A stretch of DNA of 64,000 bases from CAYPAV01 sp964408805 (GTDB lineage Bacteria; Pseudomonadota; Alphaproteobacteria; UBA8366). A program made the translations under genes and the position numbers. Below, in pieces: positions 48,302 to 57,233 of the stretch. The notes beneath the pieces were generated by a model. It was not told the DNA's origin. It searched no databases and saw nothing but the letters and a program-made list of their open reading frames with translations. The DNA lies in NCBI GenBank assembly GCA_964408805.1, contig CAYPAV010000004.1, forward strand, positions 124,001-188,000. The letters run 5' to 3'. Position 1 is the stretch's first letter. Every line of letters begins with the position of its first letter.

Positions 48302-49498
48302 ATGGATTTGAATTATTCGGCCGAGGATCGGGCCTTCCGAGACGACATTAAGGATTTCATCGCCAGCGAGCTGCCGGACGATCTAAGGGACAAGGTTCGC
48401 CTCGGGCTCAAGATCAAGCGGGACGATACGGTCCGCTGGCAGAAAATTCTGAATGCCAAGGGCTGGGTGGCGCCCGAATGGCCGGAGGAGTTCGGCGGCA
48501 ACGATTGGTCCGTCGTCCAGCGCTACATCTTTAAGGAGGAGTTGACCGGCGGCCATGCCCCTGAACTGGTCGGGCAGGGCCCCCGGATGGTCGGGCCCGT
48601 GATCTATACCTTCGGCGATGACGCGCAGAAGGCAAGATACCTCGACCGGATCCTCGCCGCCGACGATATTTGGTGCCAGGGCTATTCCGAACCTGGCTCC
48701 GGTTCCGATCTCGCTTCCCTGCAGACCCGCGCGGTGCTGGATGGCGATCGCTACATCGTCAACGGCACCAAGATGTGGACCTCCCACGCCCATTACGCCG
48801 ACATGATGTTCTGTCTCTGCCGCACCGATCCCGACGTCAAGTTCCAGGAAGGCATCTCTTTCCTCCTGATCGACATGACCTCGCCCGGCGTCGAGGTGAA
48901 ACCGGTGCCGCTGATGGAGGGGACGCATCACGTCAACATGGTCTACCTGACCGATGTCGAGGTGCCGGTCGAAAACAGGGTCGGCGAGGAGAACCGTGGC
49001 TGGACCTACGCCAAATATCTTCTGCGGCACGAGCGGACCGGAATCGCGCGGGTCGGCATCTCGAAGAGCCAGCTCGCGAAGCTGAAGAAGATCGCGGCGG
49101 TGGAATCGAAGGACGGCGCGGCCTTGATCGACGATCCGGATTTCCGGCGGGAGATCGCCCTGGCGGAGATGTCGCTGAAGGCGCTGGAGATCTCCGAACT
49201 GCGGGCCTTGATGGCGACCGCCAAGGGCGATGCGCCGGGAGCCGAGGCGAGCACCTTGAAGATCCGCGGCACCGAGGTGCAGCAGCGCCTCTTCGAGCTG
49301 CTGATGAAGACGGTCGGCTATTATGCCCAGCCCGACATCGACGAGGCCCGCGAATACGGCTGGAACGAGCCGCCGATCGGTAGCGACTATTCGATGACGC
49401 TGGGGGCCAACTACTTCGTCTCCAGGCGGGCGTCCATCGTCGGCGGCACGAATGAGATTCAGCGCAACATCATCGCCAAGATGGTGCTGGGGCTTTAG
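48302..49498 (+). CDS. Acyl-CoA dehydrogenase
   Basis: A 398-residue acyl-CoA dehydrogenase: N-terminal helical domain, the middle beta domain with GYSEPGSGSDLAS and VNGTKMWTSHAHYADMM, and a C-terminal four-helix domain ending in GGTNEIQRNIIAKMVLGL. It oxidises an acyl-CoA at the alpha-beta bond and reduces an electron-transfer flavoprotein. The chain length is unclear. It is divergent from the TauD gene and convergent with the Nudix gene (15-base gap). Confidence 0.92.
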   Translation: MDLNYSAEDRAFRDDIKDFIASELPDDLRDKVRLGLKIKRDDTVRWQKILNAKGWVAPEWPEEFGGNDWSVVQRYIFKEELTGGHAPELVGQGPRMVGPVIYTFGDDAQKARYLDRILAADDIWCQGYSEPGSGSDLASLQTRAVLDGDRYIVNGTKMWTSHAHYADMMFCLCRTDPDVKFQEGISFLLIDMTSPGVEVKPVPLMEGTHHVNMVYLTDVEVPVENRVGEENRGWTYAKYLLRHERTGIARVGISKSQLAKLKKIAAVESKDGAALIDDPDFRREIALAEMSLKALEISELRALMATAKGDAPGAEASTLKIRGTEVQQRLFELLMKTVGYYAQPDIDEAREYGWNEPPIGSDYSMTLGANYFVSRRASIVGGTNEIQRNIIAKMVLGL

Positions 49499-49513
49499 AA
49501 ACGCCGGTGGTCG

Positions 49514-50335
49514 TCAATCGACCGGAATGAGCTTGTTGTCGGTGAAGCGGAAGCGGGCGGCGCCGTAGCCGGCTTCGGCCGGGATCGCCATGACCCGGTC
49601 GCGGTCGCCGTCGATGTATTGGGGTTTCGGTTGGACGGTAACGACCTCGTTTGCATTCGCGGCTTCGATTGCGGCATCCACGGTCTCGGACGAGCTTAGC
49701 TTCGAGAGGTTCATCTGGGTCGGAAACATTACGTTTCGCTCGCCGCTTTCGCCAAGGGCCATGCCGTCGGCGGGCCGGACCCAAACGGAATGCACCGATT
49801 CGCCGCCATCGTGGACCGCGTTCTGTCGTCGCGGCATGCGGGCCAGGAAAAAATGCGTGTCGAAACGCTTCGGCCGGCCCTCGGGCGTTATCCAATGGGC
49901 AAAATAGGCGAGGCGATCGCAGCTTAAAATCAAATCCTCGGCGACGACGATCTCCGGCCAATCCACATCGCCAGCATTGAGGGGGGCATGGTATTTCTCG
50001 TAGAAGGCGGCCGCCTCGTCGCCTTCGAGAACCGTCTCGACGCCCGCATGACGTGCCAGGACAACGCCGGATTCCTCGAAGGTTTCGCGCACCGCCGCTA
50101 TTCTAAGCGCGGCCGCCGCCGCCGACAGGCCTTCGATCCCGTCGGTGCGCTCCAGGACGGCCGCCTCGCTGTCCTCGGGGTCGACCATGCCGCCGGGGAA
50201 GACGAGGGCCGAGGCAAAATGCATCTTCGAACTTCGTTCGACCATGAAGACCTCGAGGCCGTCGTCGATATCGCGGATCAAAAGGACGGTCGAGGCGGGA
50301 ATCGGCACCACGGATTTTTCGGTGTCGTTGGGCAT
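49514..50335 (-). CDS. Nudix hydrolase
   Basis: A 273-residue protein with a Nudix box: VFPGGMVDPED and AAVRETFEESGV (RExxEExG in place). It is longer than simple nucleotide hydrolases and has N-terminal VLLIRDIDDGLEVFMV and C-terminal extensions, as in acyl-CoA-diphosphatase-like Nudix proteins. Acyl-CoA or nucleotide-sugar hydrolysis is plausible. The DsbA-like gene lies upstream of it in the same direction. Confidence 0.85.
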   Translation of the reverse strand: MPNDTEKSVVPIPASTVLLIRDIDDGLEVFMVERSSKMHFASALVFPGGMVDPEDSEAAVLERTDGIEGLSAAAAALRIAAVRETFEESGVVLARHAGVETVLEGDEAAAFYEKYHAPLNAGDVDWPEIVVAEDLILSCDRLAYFAHWITPEGRPKRFDTHFFLARMPRRQNAVHDGGESVHSVWVRPADGMALGESGERNVMFPTQMNLSKLSSSETVDAAIEAANANEVVTVQPKPQYIDGDRDRVMAIPAEAGYGAARFRFTDNKLIPVD

Positions 50336-50410
50336 GCGTCTCTCGGCGATGGTTCGGAAACTCTCCTAATAGCTATGTCGCCGGCTCTTGCGCGCAAGGC
50401 ATTTGGGCCG

Positions 50411-51034
50411 TCAGTCCCGGGCCCCGGCCAGCGCGTCCGCCACGAATTCGAGCCGGTCGTTGCCGAAATACATGTCGTCGCCGGCGACGAAGAAGGTCGG
50501 CGTGCCGAACCCGCCCCGGGCAATCAACTCATCCGTATTGGCGGCGAGGCGCGCGCGGATTTCGGCCGTATCGGCCCGTTCGAGAAAATCGTCTGGCGCC
50601 AAGCCCGCCCCCTGGGCGAGCTCGATCAGAACGTCCGGATCGGAAACGTCGCGAAGATCCTGCCAGTATGCATGAAAGACGGCACTGCAATAGGGAACGA
50701 CCAGGCCCGCGTCGAGCGCCAGCAAGGCGCCGCGCATCGCCCTTGCGCTGTTGAGCGGTTGCGAGCCGCCGCCATAGACAGGCGGGCGGTTGATCTCGAT
50801 GCCGCACCGCCGGGCGCAGTCCTTCATGTCCTTGTAGACATGTTCGATTTTCGCCTGGACGGGCGCCGCGCGCCGGGCCGCGACCTCGCGGTTGACCTCA
50901 CGGAAGACGGCGGCGACGTAGAAGGGTTTCCAGATCAATTGCGCGCCGTTTGCCGCGCATACTCCCTCGACGCGGGTGAACGCCATATAGGTCCAGGGGC
51001 TGGAGATATCGAAGAAGAATTCGAGCGTTGTCAT
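50411..51034 (-). CDS. DsbA-family isomerase (2-hydroxychromene-2-carboxylate isomerase-like)
   Basis: A 207-residue thioredoxin-fold protein of the HCCA isomerase group: EFFFDISSPWTYMAF at residues 4-18, RCGIEINRPP, a helical insert, and the C-terminal GGFGTPTFFVAGDDMYFGNDRLEFV. There is no CxxC, as expected for glutathione-dependent isomerases. The ATG at 51034 is favoured. The GNAT gene starts 6 bases upstream of it on the same strand. The substrate is likely aromatic but unproven. Confidence 0.82.
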   Translation of the reverse strand: MTTLEFFFDISSPWTYMAFTRVEGVCAANGAQLIWKPFYVAAVFREVNREVAARRAAPVQAKIEHVYKDMKDCARRCGIEINRPPVYGGGSQPLNSARAMRGALLALDAGLVVPYCSAVFHAYWQDLRDVSDPDVLIELAQGAGLAPDDFLERADTAEIRARLAANTDELIARGGFGTPTFFVAGDDMYFGNDRLEFVADALAGARD

Positions 51035-51039
51035 TCTTG

Positions 51040-51768
51040 CTAACCGGCCCCGCGCGCGGCCGCGATAAGATCGGCTAGTCCCTTTCGCTGCCAGCCGTCG
51101 CCCTCGAAATTCGCTGGATCGAGCCATTTCTCATAGGCCGAACGCAATGTTGTCCACTCGCCATCCAGGATCGAGTACCAGGCCGTATCGCGGTTTCGCC
51201 CCTTATACATCGTCGCCTGGCGGAACAGGCCCTCATAGGTGAATCCGAATCGGATGGCGGCACGCCGGGAGCGGGTGTTCAAGGCATCGCACTTCCATTC
51301 ATAGCGCCGGTATCCCAATTCCTCGAAGGCCCGCCGCATCATCAGAAACATCGCCTCTGTTCCCGCCGGGGTCCGCTGCAACCGGGGCGAATAGTTGATC
51401 GACCCGACCTCGATCACGCCAACGGCGGGCTCGATCCTGAGATAGCTGGCGAGGCCGACCGCCTTGTCCGTCGCCCGATCGACGATGGCATGAACGAGCG
51501 GGTCGTCCGACTGCCGCGCGACCTCCAGCCAGTCCATCAAGGCGGCCTCGTTCGCGAATCCGTCGTCGCGGGAAAGATAGGTCCAGTTGCGGCTGTCCTC
51601 GGCCTCGGCGTAGGCCTCGAAAAGATCGGCAGTATGGGTTTCGGGAGACAGCGGCTCGACCCGGCAATAGGTGCCCTTCATTGGCGTCCGCGGTGGCGGC
51701 GGAACGGGTGCCCAATCCGGCATCGGGAAGCCGATTTCCTGTCCGAATTCGTTGGTATCTGGCTGCAT
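51040..51768 (-). CDS. GNAT-family N-acetyltransferase
   Basis: A 242-residue acetyltransferase from the ATG at 51768 (the longer frame to 51846 is less supported). It carries the RimJ/RimL-like pattern: YAEAEDSRNWTYL, SYLRIEPAVGVIEVGSI and RYEWKCDALNTRSRRAAIRFGFTYEG, the last being the conserved acetyl-CoA exit helix. It probably acetylates a protein N-terminus or small amine. It is adjacent to the DsbA-like gene in an apparent operon. Confidence 0.82.
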   Translation of the reverse strand: MQPDTNEFGQEIGFPMPDWAPVPPPPRTPMKGTYCRVEPLSPETHTADLFEAYAEAEDSRNWTYLSRDDGFANEAALMDWLEVARQSDDPLVHAIVDRATDKAVGLASYLRIEPAVGVIEVGSINYSPRLQRTPAGTEAMFLMMRRAFEELGYRRYEWKCDALNTRSRRAAIRFGFTYEGLFRQATMYKGRNRDTAWYSILDGEWTTLRSAYEKWLDPANFEGDGWQRKGLADLIAAARGAG

Positions 51769-51940
51769 TTGGCGACCCAGCGGTTCATGTCGAGGTGTCG
51801 GAGAATAGGCCAATCGTGTTCCGGCGCAATGGCCAATATCAATCATATGCGGGGGGCCAATGGTTATCTTTGGGGACTGTTTGGCCCGGTGAAATATGCT
51901 ATCCCTGCCGGCGATCGATCACCAAGGCGGCGGGGGAAAC

Positions 51941-52720
51941 ATGCCGAACGAAGCACGCGTGGACATTGAAACGGGACGGACGACCAGCGAAACCATCGAA
52001 ACTCTGTTGCAGCGCCGCAGCGTCCGAAAATTCGCGCCGACGCCGGTGACGGAAGCCCAGGTGGAGGCCATTTTGGCGGCGGCGTTCCGGGCGCCGACGT
52101 CGTCCAATATCCAATCCTATAGTGTGATCGTGGTGCGCGATCCGGAAACCAAGCAGAAGTTGTCAGTGCCGACGGGGAACCAGCAGCACATCGTGGAAGC
52201 GCCCGTCTTCCTCGCATTCTGCGCCGATCTGACGCGGATCGAGCATGTCCTGCAACAGCACGGCCACACCATCGAGGGCAACAATCTGGAGGTTGGGCTC
52301 GTCTCCTCCATCGATGCGGCGCTTGTCGGCATGTCGGCCTACATCGCGGCCGATTCTATCGGTATCCAGGGGGTGATGATCGGCGCGGTGCGGAACGATG
52401 CGAAGCTCGTCGCCGAAATTCTGGGCCTGCCGCGCCAAGTCTACTGCGTCTTCGGCATGTGCCTCGGCTATCCGGGCGAGGCGCCGAAGCAGAAGCCCCG
52501 CATGGCAATGGACTTCACTGTCCACCACGAGCGCTACGATACCGCCAAGGCGGCGGCGTCGATCCCGGCATATGACCCGGAACTCCGCGCTCATTACGAC
52601 GCGATCGGCAAGACGACGACGCCGGATTCCTGGAGCCACGACATGGACAAGAAATTCACCCCCCAGATCCGCGAGGGCCTGCGCGCGGCGCTGAAGGATC
52701 TGGGCTTCGATTTTCGCTGA
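51941..52720 (+). CDS. NfrA/nitroreductase-family FMN oxidoreductase
   Basis: A 259-residue flavoprotein from the ATG at 51941 (GGGGG about 8 bases upstream). It shows the nitroreductase fold: RRSVRKFAPTPV at the start, FRAPTSSNIQSYSVI (FMN phosphate), and SIGIQGVMIGAVR and GMCLGYPGEAPKQKPR, typical of the NADPH-dependent NfrA group. It would reduce nitro compounds, quinones or FMN with NADPH. The in-frame ATG at 51896 lies upstream of a poor ribosome site. Convergent with mlaF. Confidence 0.88.
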   Translation: MPNEARVDIETGRTTSETIETLLQRRSVRKFAPTPVTEAQVEAILAAAFRAPTSSNIQSYSVIVVRDPETKQKLSVPTGNQQHIVEAPVFLAFCADLTRIEHVLQQHGHTIEGNNLEVGLVSSIDAALVGMSAYIAADSIGIQGVMIGAVRNDAKLVAEILGLPRQVYCVFGMCLGYPGEAPKQKPRMAMDFTVHHERYDTAKAAASIPAYDPELRAHYDAIGKTTTPDSWSHDMDKKFTPQIREGLRAALKDLGFDFR

Positions 52721-52731
52721 CGGCCGGATTT

Positions 52732-53499
52732 TTAATTCCCGGCGGCCGCCGCCGGCATATCGCCGCTGCGGCCCGATTGACTGGCGAGGAAGCGGTGGAC
52801 CTCCGGGTGTTCCGCCTCGCCGATCTCGCCCGTGGCTCCGTCCCATACGATCCGGCCTTCGTGCAGCATCGCCATCCGGTTCGAGATCTTCTGCGCGCCC
52901 GCCATGTCGCTGGTGATGACGAACGAAGTCGCTCCCAACTCATTGACGCTTTTCAGGATCATCTCGTAGATGATGTTGCACATAATGGGGTCGAGCCCGG
53001 CTGTCGGCTCGTCGAGGAAGAGGATTTCCGGGCTAGTGGCGATGGCGCGGGCAAGGCCGACGCGCTTCTGCATTCCACCCGAAAGTTCGGCCGGGTAGAG
53101 CTCGGCGACCTCGGCCCCAAGCCCCACGATCGCGAGTTTTTCGGCCGCCAGTTCGCGGGCTTGGGTGTTGTTGACGTCACCCGCCTGGAGCTGCTTGAAG
53201 GCGACGTTGTGCCAAACGGGGAGACTGTCGAAGAGACCGCCATACTGGAACAGGAGACCGAATCGGTCGTCGAAGGCCCGGCGTTCGGCCGTCCGCATCC
53301 GGCTCGCATCCTTGCCGTCGATTTCGACGAGGCCTTCATCGGGGGCGACCAGGCCGATCATGGTCTTCAGCAATAGCGACTTGCCGCTGCCGGACCCGCC
53401 GATCAGCACCATCGAATCGCCGCGCGAAACCTCGAGGTTGATGCCTTTGAGGACCTCCAGGTCGCCGAACGCTTTCGTGACGCCGCTGAGTTTGATCAT
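52732..53499 (-). CDS. mlaF: Mla-type ABC transporter ATPase (MlaF-like)
   Basis: A 255-residue ABC ATPase of the Mla/Mkl family: Walker A GGSGSGKSLL, signature LSGGMQKRVGLARA and Walker B FLDEPTAGLDP. It would power phospholipid traffic with MlaE, MlaD and periplasmic MlaC. No permease or substrate-binding gene adjoins it: it sits between a nitroreductase and a divergent IclR gene. The mlaA-mlaC pair lies 43 kb away in the same window, and the permease must be elsewhere. The Mla assignment rests on similarity and is not certain. Confidence 0.82.
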   Translation of the reverse strand: MIKLSGVTKAFGDLEVLKGINLEVSRGDSMVLIGGSGSGKSLLLKTMIGLVAPDEGLVEIDGKDASRMRTAERRAFDDRFGLLFQYGGLFDSLPVWHNVAFKQLQAGDVNNTQARELAAEKLAIVGLGAEVAELYPAELSGGMQKRVGLARAIATSPEILFLDEPTAGLDPIMCNIIYEMILKSVNELGATSFVITSDMAGAQKISNRMAMLHEGRIVWDGATGEIGEAEHPEVHRFLASQSGRSGDMPAAAAGN

Positions 53500-53628
53500 G
53501 ACTTACCCGCTATCGTGGGAATGTCATTGGTAGCGGAGATTCGCCGCCCCGCCAATACGCACTGCGTCAGGTCGCGGCCCCACACAAGAGTGCCCTTATC
53601 CCGATTTCCAGTCCGAAACAATCCAGAC

Positions 53629-53671
53629 TTGACGTCAAATAATTCATATTATAGAAATTAAATTCATGAAT
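53629..53671. promoter_or_regulatory. AT-rich region with two palindromes before the IclR gene
   Basis: TTGACGTCAA (53629-53638) and ATTCATGAAT (53662-53671) are perfect palindromes. The second contains the IclR start codon. TTGACG may also serve as -35, with TATAGA (53650-53655) 15 bases downstream, or ATAGAA at 16. No Shine-Dalgarno is present before the ATG, so the mRNA may be leaderless. IclR could autoregulate here. Confidence 0.4.
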
Positions 53672-54415
53672 AAGAAATTATCTGTCAAATCCGCCAGCCG
53701 CGCGCTCGACGTCTTCGAGGCGTTCGGTCTGTGCCAACGACCGCTTTCGCTGAGCGAGATCGCCGAGGCCATCGATGCCCCGGCGAGCAGTTGCCACGGT
53801 CTGATCCGGACGCTGGAGAGCCGAGGTTATCTTTACGAAGCGGGGCGTCGGTTAATGTATCCGACGCGGCGGCTCTACGATGTGGCGCGTACCATCCTGG
53901 CGCATGATCCGGTGATCGAGCGGGTCGAGCCCGAGCTCACGCGGCTGCGCGATGCGACTCGCGAAACGGTCATTCTCGGCAAGCGCCAGGACGACGGCGT
54001 GGTCTACCTCGATGTGCTCGAAGGACTGCACACGATCCGCTATTCCGCTGGTCCGGGCGAGATCAAGCCGCTGCACTCAAGCGCCATCGGCAAGGCCATG
54101 CTCGGCGCGCTGCCGAATGACGAAATGGACCGATTGCTGCAGCGGCTCGATCTGCCCCGGGTGACCGAACATACCCTGACCACGGTGAGCCGCCTGACCA
54201 AAGACATCGCCGCGAGCCGTCAGCGCGGCTATTTCGTCACGCGCGGCGAGAATGTGAGCGATGTCATGGCGGTCGCGGCCAGCTTGATGCTCAACGACGA
54301 GCCCTACGGAATCGCCATCGCGGGCCCGATCCATCGCATGGAGACGATGCTGGCCGAGTACGGCGAAAGCCTCGCGGAAACGCGTGCGTCCTTGGCGGAG
54401 GCAGTTTCGCCGTGA
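53666..54415 (+). CDS. IclR-family transcriptional regulator
   Basis: A 249-residue regulator: N-terminal winged helix (SASRALDVFEAFG, then the recognition region SLSEIAEAIDAPASSCHGLIRTL) and a C-terminal IclR effector domain (GIAIAGPIHRM near the end). It begins a tightly packed six-gene unit, overlapping the crotonase gene by four bases, and so probably controls its own operon. The ligand is likely a CoA-pathway intermediate (inference). The start is an ATG without ribosome site. Confidence 0.92.
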   Translation: MNKKLSVKSASRALDVFEAFGLCQRPLSLSEIAEAIDAPASSCHGLIRTLESRGYLYEAGRRLMYPTRRLYDVARTILAHDPVIERVEPELTRLRDATRETVILGKRQDDGVVYLDVLEGLHTIRYSAGPGEIKPLHSSAIGKAMLGALPNDEMDRLLQRLDLPRVTEHTLTTVSRLTKDIAASRQRGYFVTRGENVSDVMAVAASLMLNDEPYGIAIAGPIHRMETMLAEYGESLAETRASLAEAVSP

Positions 54416-55176
54416 CCGAGTCGCAACTGATCATCAAGGCCGCCGACGGGCGCCTCTCGGTCACCATCGATCGGGCGGCCAAGCGGAATGCGCTGAGCCG
54501 CGCCGTCCTCGCCGAACTGCAGGAGACCTTCGAGCGCCATGCCGCGGATGAGACCTTGCGCGTCGCAACCGTGACCGGCGCCGGTGACAAGAGCTTCGCG
54601 GCCGGCGGCGACCTCCGCGATCTTGCCGCCGTGCGCACCGTCACGGAGGCGGAGATCATGGCCGAACAGGCGAAGGCGGCGCTCGATGCGATCCGCAACT
54701 TCCCGGTGCCGGTCGTCGCCGTCCTCAACGGCGACGCGCTCGGCGGCGGCGCCGAGCTGGCGGCATCATGCGACTTCCGTGTCGCCGGACCACACGCCCG
54801 TATCGGCTTCATCCAAGGCCGCCTCAATATCGCGACCGCCTGGGGCGGCGGCATCGACCTGATGCGCATCGTCGGGCCGGCGAGGTCGCTGCGTCTGCTC
54901 GCCCGCAGCGAGATGCTGTCGGGCGACGAGGCAATGGCACTCGGCCTCTTCGATGTCTCGGCCGGGGAAGGCCAATCCCTCGACGACTGCCTCGAGGCGT
55001 TCCTGGCCCCAATCACGGGTCAGGCCCCGCAGGTGCTGCGCGCCTTCAAGGCGCTCAGCCTCGGATCCCGCCGGGATTTGCCGCGCGACGAGATAATGCA
55101 GCTCGAGACGAGATTGTTTGCCGATACCTGGGTGCACCAGGACCATTGGGACGCCGCCGACAAGCTACTGCAATGA
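54412..55176 (+). CDS. Crotonase-family protein of the mutase operon
   Basis: A 254-residue crotonase starting with GTG. It has FAAGGDLRDLAA and NGDALGGGAELAASCD. The Glu of GGGAEL is present. At the position of the second hydratase Glu the sequence reads FIQGRLN, so Gly replaces it and ordinary enoyl-CoA hydration is unlikely. Methylmalonyl-CoA decarboxylase (YgfG) is also a crotonase and is encoded with a mutase in E. coli, so a decarboxylase-type role is plausible (inference). It overlaps IclR by four bases and precedes the mutase by 12. Confidence 0.86.
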   Translation: MTESQLIIKAADGRLSVTIDRAAKRNALSRAVLAELQETFERHAADETLRVATVTGAGDKSFAAGGDLRDLAAVRTVTEAEIMAEQAKAALDAIRNFPVPVVAVLNGDALGGGAELAASCDFRVAGPHARIGFIQGRLNIATAWGGGIDLMRIVGPARSLRLLARSEMLSGDEAMALGLFDVSAGEGQSLDDCLEAFLAPITGQAPQVLRAFKALSLGSRRDLPRDEIMQLETRLFADTWVHQDHWDAADKLLQ

Positions 55177-55188
55177 GGGAGCCGCGCT

Positions 55189-56823
55189 ATGAGCGAAGCC
55201 AAGGCCAAGCCCGACACCGCCGATAACGAGACCGGCCCCGGTATCCCGCGGCCGGTCACGCCGTCGGGCATCGAGGTGCCCGAGTTGGTAACACCCGACA
55301 TGGTCGAAACCGGTGACCCGGGCCTGCCCGGCGAATACCCGTTCACGCGCGGTATCTTTCCCAACGGCTTCCGCGGGCGGCTCTGGACGTTTCGCCAGTA
55401 TTCCGGTTTCGGCTCGGCCGAGGACACCAACGAGCGCTACCGCTTCCTCCTGGACCAGGGACAGACCGGCCTTTCGGTGGCGCTCGACCTGCCGACCCAA
55501 TGCGGCTACGACCCGGTCGATCCGATGGCGACATCCGAGGTCGGCAAGGTCGGCGTGTCGCTCTCCAACTTGGCCGAGATGGAGGTGATGTTCGACGGCA
55601 TCGATCTCGGCGGCATCTCGACCTCGTTCACGATCAACGGTTCGGCGGCGATGATTTACGCCATGTATCTCGCCGTCGCCGACAAGCAGGGAGTGCCGCG
55701 CGACAAGCTGACCGGCACCATCCAGAACGACATCCTCAAGGAATATGTGGCCCGCGGCACCTGGATCTTTCCGGTGCGGCCGTCGATGCGCCTGATCGCC
55801 GATTCGGTGCTGTTCTCGAACCGGGAGACGCCGCGCTTCAACCCGATCAGCATCGCCGGCGCCCATGTGCGCGACGCCGGCTGCACGGCGGTCGAGGAAA
55901 TCGCCTACACGCTGGCGAACGGCCTCGCTTATGTCGATGAACTGGTGGCGCGCGGCGGCGATGTCGAACATTTCGCCCAGCGCCTCTCCTTCTTCTTTTA
56001 CGTCCACATGGATTTCTTCGAGGAAGTCTGCAAGTTCCGTTCGATGCGGCGCCTCTGGGCCAAGCTGTTGCGGGAGCGCTACGGCGTCGAGGACGAAAGG
56101 GCGTTGCGGTTCCGTTTCGGCGTGGTCTGCGGCGGCTCGTCGCTGATCGCACCGCAGCCGCACAACAACGTCGTCCGCGTCGGCGTCGAGACCATGGCCG
56201 CGGTTCTCGGCGGCGCCCAGTCGATCTTCACCTGCGCCTATGACGAGGCCTTTCAAATCCCGACCGAGGCGAGCGCCGAGCTGGCGCTCCGCACCCAGCA
56301 GATCATCGCCCACGAGAGCGGTATCTCGAAAACCGTCGATCCGCTCGGCGGCAGTTACTACGTCGAGTGGCTGACCGATCGAATGGAGGCCGAGGCCGTC
56401 AAGGTCATGGATGAGATCGACGACTACGGCGGCGTCATCCCGGCGATCGAGGACGGCTGGCTACAGATGCGGATCGCCGAGCGGGCGCTTGAACGCAAAT
56501 CGGCGACCGACTCCGGCGAGCAGGTCGTCGTGGGCCAAAACTATTTCCGCCGCGACGACGACTCCGGCTCGTTCGGCGAGGTCTTCCGCGTCGACCCCCA
56601 AGCAACCCGGCGCGTTGTCGAGAAATACGAAGCGATTCGCGACCGGCGTGACGAGAGGTTGGTGGAAAAGTCGCTCGCCGCTCTCGATTCCGCCGCCGCC
56701 AAGGACGGTGAAAATCTGATGCCCTATCTCGTCGACGCCTGCCACGCCTACGCCACCGTCGGCGAAATGGTGGCGACGCTGAAGCGCCAGTGGGGCGAGT
56801 TCCAGGAACCGGTCCGGCTATAG
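55189..56823 (+). CDS. B12-dependent acyl-CoA mutase, large (substrate) subunit
   Basis: A 544-residue TIM-barrel mutase that rearranges a carbon skeleton through adenosylcobalamin. By position against the Propionibacterium enzyme, Tyr71 matches Tyr89, Arg189 matches Arg207 and His226 matches His244. These favour a carboxylated substrate such as methylmalonyl-CoA over isobutyryl-CoA (Phe/Gln) or 2-hydroxyisobutyryl-CoA (Ile/Gln). The residue next to the His is Ala225, where methylmalonyl-CoA mutase has Tyr243. The B12 domain is not in this protein; it is encoded by the next gene, as in isobutyryl-CoA-type and archaeal split mutases. AGGGAG lies upstream of the ATG. Confidence 0.9.
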   Translation: MSEAKAKPDTADNETGPGIPRPVTPSGIEVPELVTPDMVETGDPGLPGEYPFTRGIFPNGFRGRLWTFRQYSGFGSAEDTNERYRFLLDQGQTGLSVALDLPTQCGYDPVDPMATSEVGKVGVSLSNLAEMEVMFDGIDLGGISTSFTINGSAAMIYAMYLAVADKQGVPRDKLTGTIQNDILKEYVARGTWIFPVRPSMRLIADSVLFSNRETPRFNPISIAGAHVRDAGCTAVEEIAYTLANGLAYVDELVARGGDVEHFAQRLSFFFYVHMDFFEEVCKFRSMRRLWAKLLRERYGVEDERALRFRFGVVCGGSSLIAPQPHNNVVRVGVETMAAVLGGAQSIFTCAYDEAFQIPTEASAELALRTQQIIAHESGISKTVDPLGGSYYVEWLTDRMEAEAVKVMDEIDDYGGVIPAIEDGWLQMRIAERALERKSATDSGEQVVVGQNYFRRDDDSGSFGEVFRVDPQATRRVVEKYEAIRDRRDERLVEKSLAALDSAAAKDGENLMPYLVDACHAYATVGEMVATLKRQWGEFQEPVRL

Positions 56824-56834
56824 GGGAGGGCGCC

Positions 56835-57233
56835 ATGAGCCTCAAAGGTAAACGCATCCTGATCGCCAAACCCGGCCTCGACGGCCACGATGTCGGCGCC
56901 AAGGTGATCGCTCTCGCCCTTCGCGATGCCGGCGCCGACGTGATTTACACCGGTCTCCGCAAGAGCCCCGAGCACATCGCGCGGGTCGCCGTCGACGAGG
57001 ATGTCGACGCGGTCGGGCTGTCGATTCTCTCGGGCAGCCACAAGGAATTGGTGACCGAGACGGTGGCGCGGCTCGAGGACCTCGATGCCGCCGATATCAA
57101 GCTATTCGTCGGCGGCACGATCCCGCCCGATGACCACGCGGACCTCAAGGCCTCGGGCGTTGCCGGCGTGTTCACGGCCGAGATGAAGATCGACGACGTG
57201 CTGGCCGAGATGGACCAGGAGATGGCGGCATGA
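56835..57233 (+). CDS. B12-binding small subunit of the mutase
   Basis: A 132-residue Rossmann-type cobalamin domain. It has KPGLDGHDVGAK with the Asp-x-His-x-x-Gly cobalt-ligand motif near residue 17, then GLSILSGSH and VGGTIPPDD, typical of B12 subunits. It pairs with the large subunit encoded 11 bases upstream. Its stop overlaps the CoA transferase start by four bases. Confidence 0.93.
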   Translation: MSLKGKRILIAKPGLDGHDVGAKVIALALRDAGADVIYTGLRKSPEHIARVAVDEDVDAVGLSILSGSHKELVTETVARLEDLDAADIKLFVGGTIPPDDHADLKASGVAGVFTAEMKIDDVLAEMDQEMAA

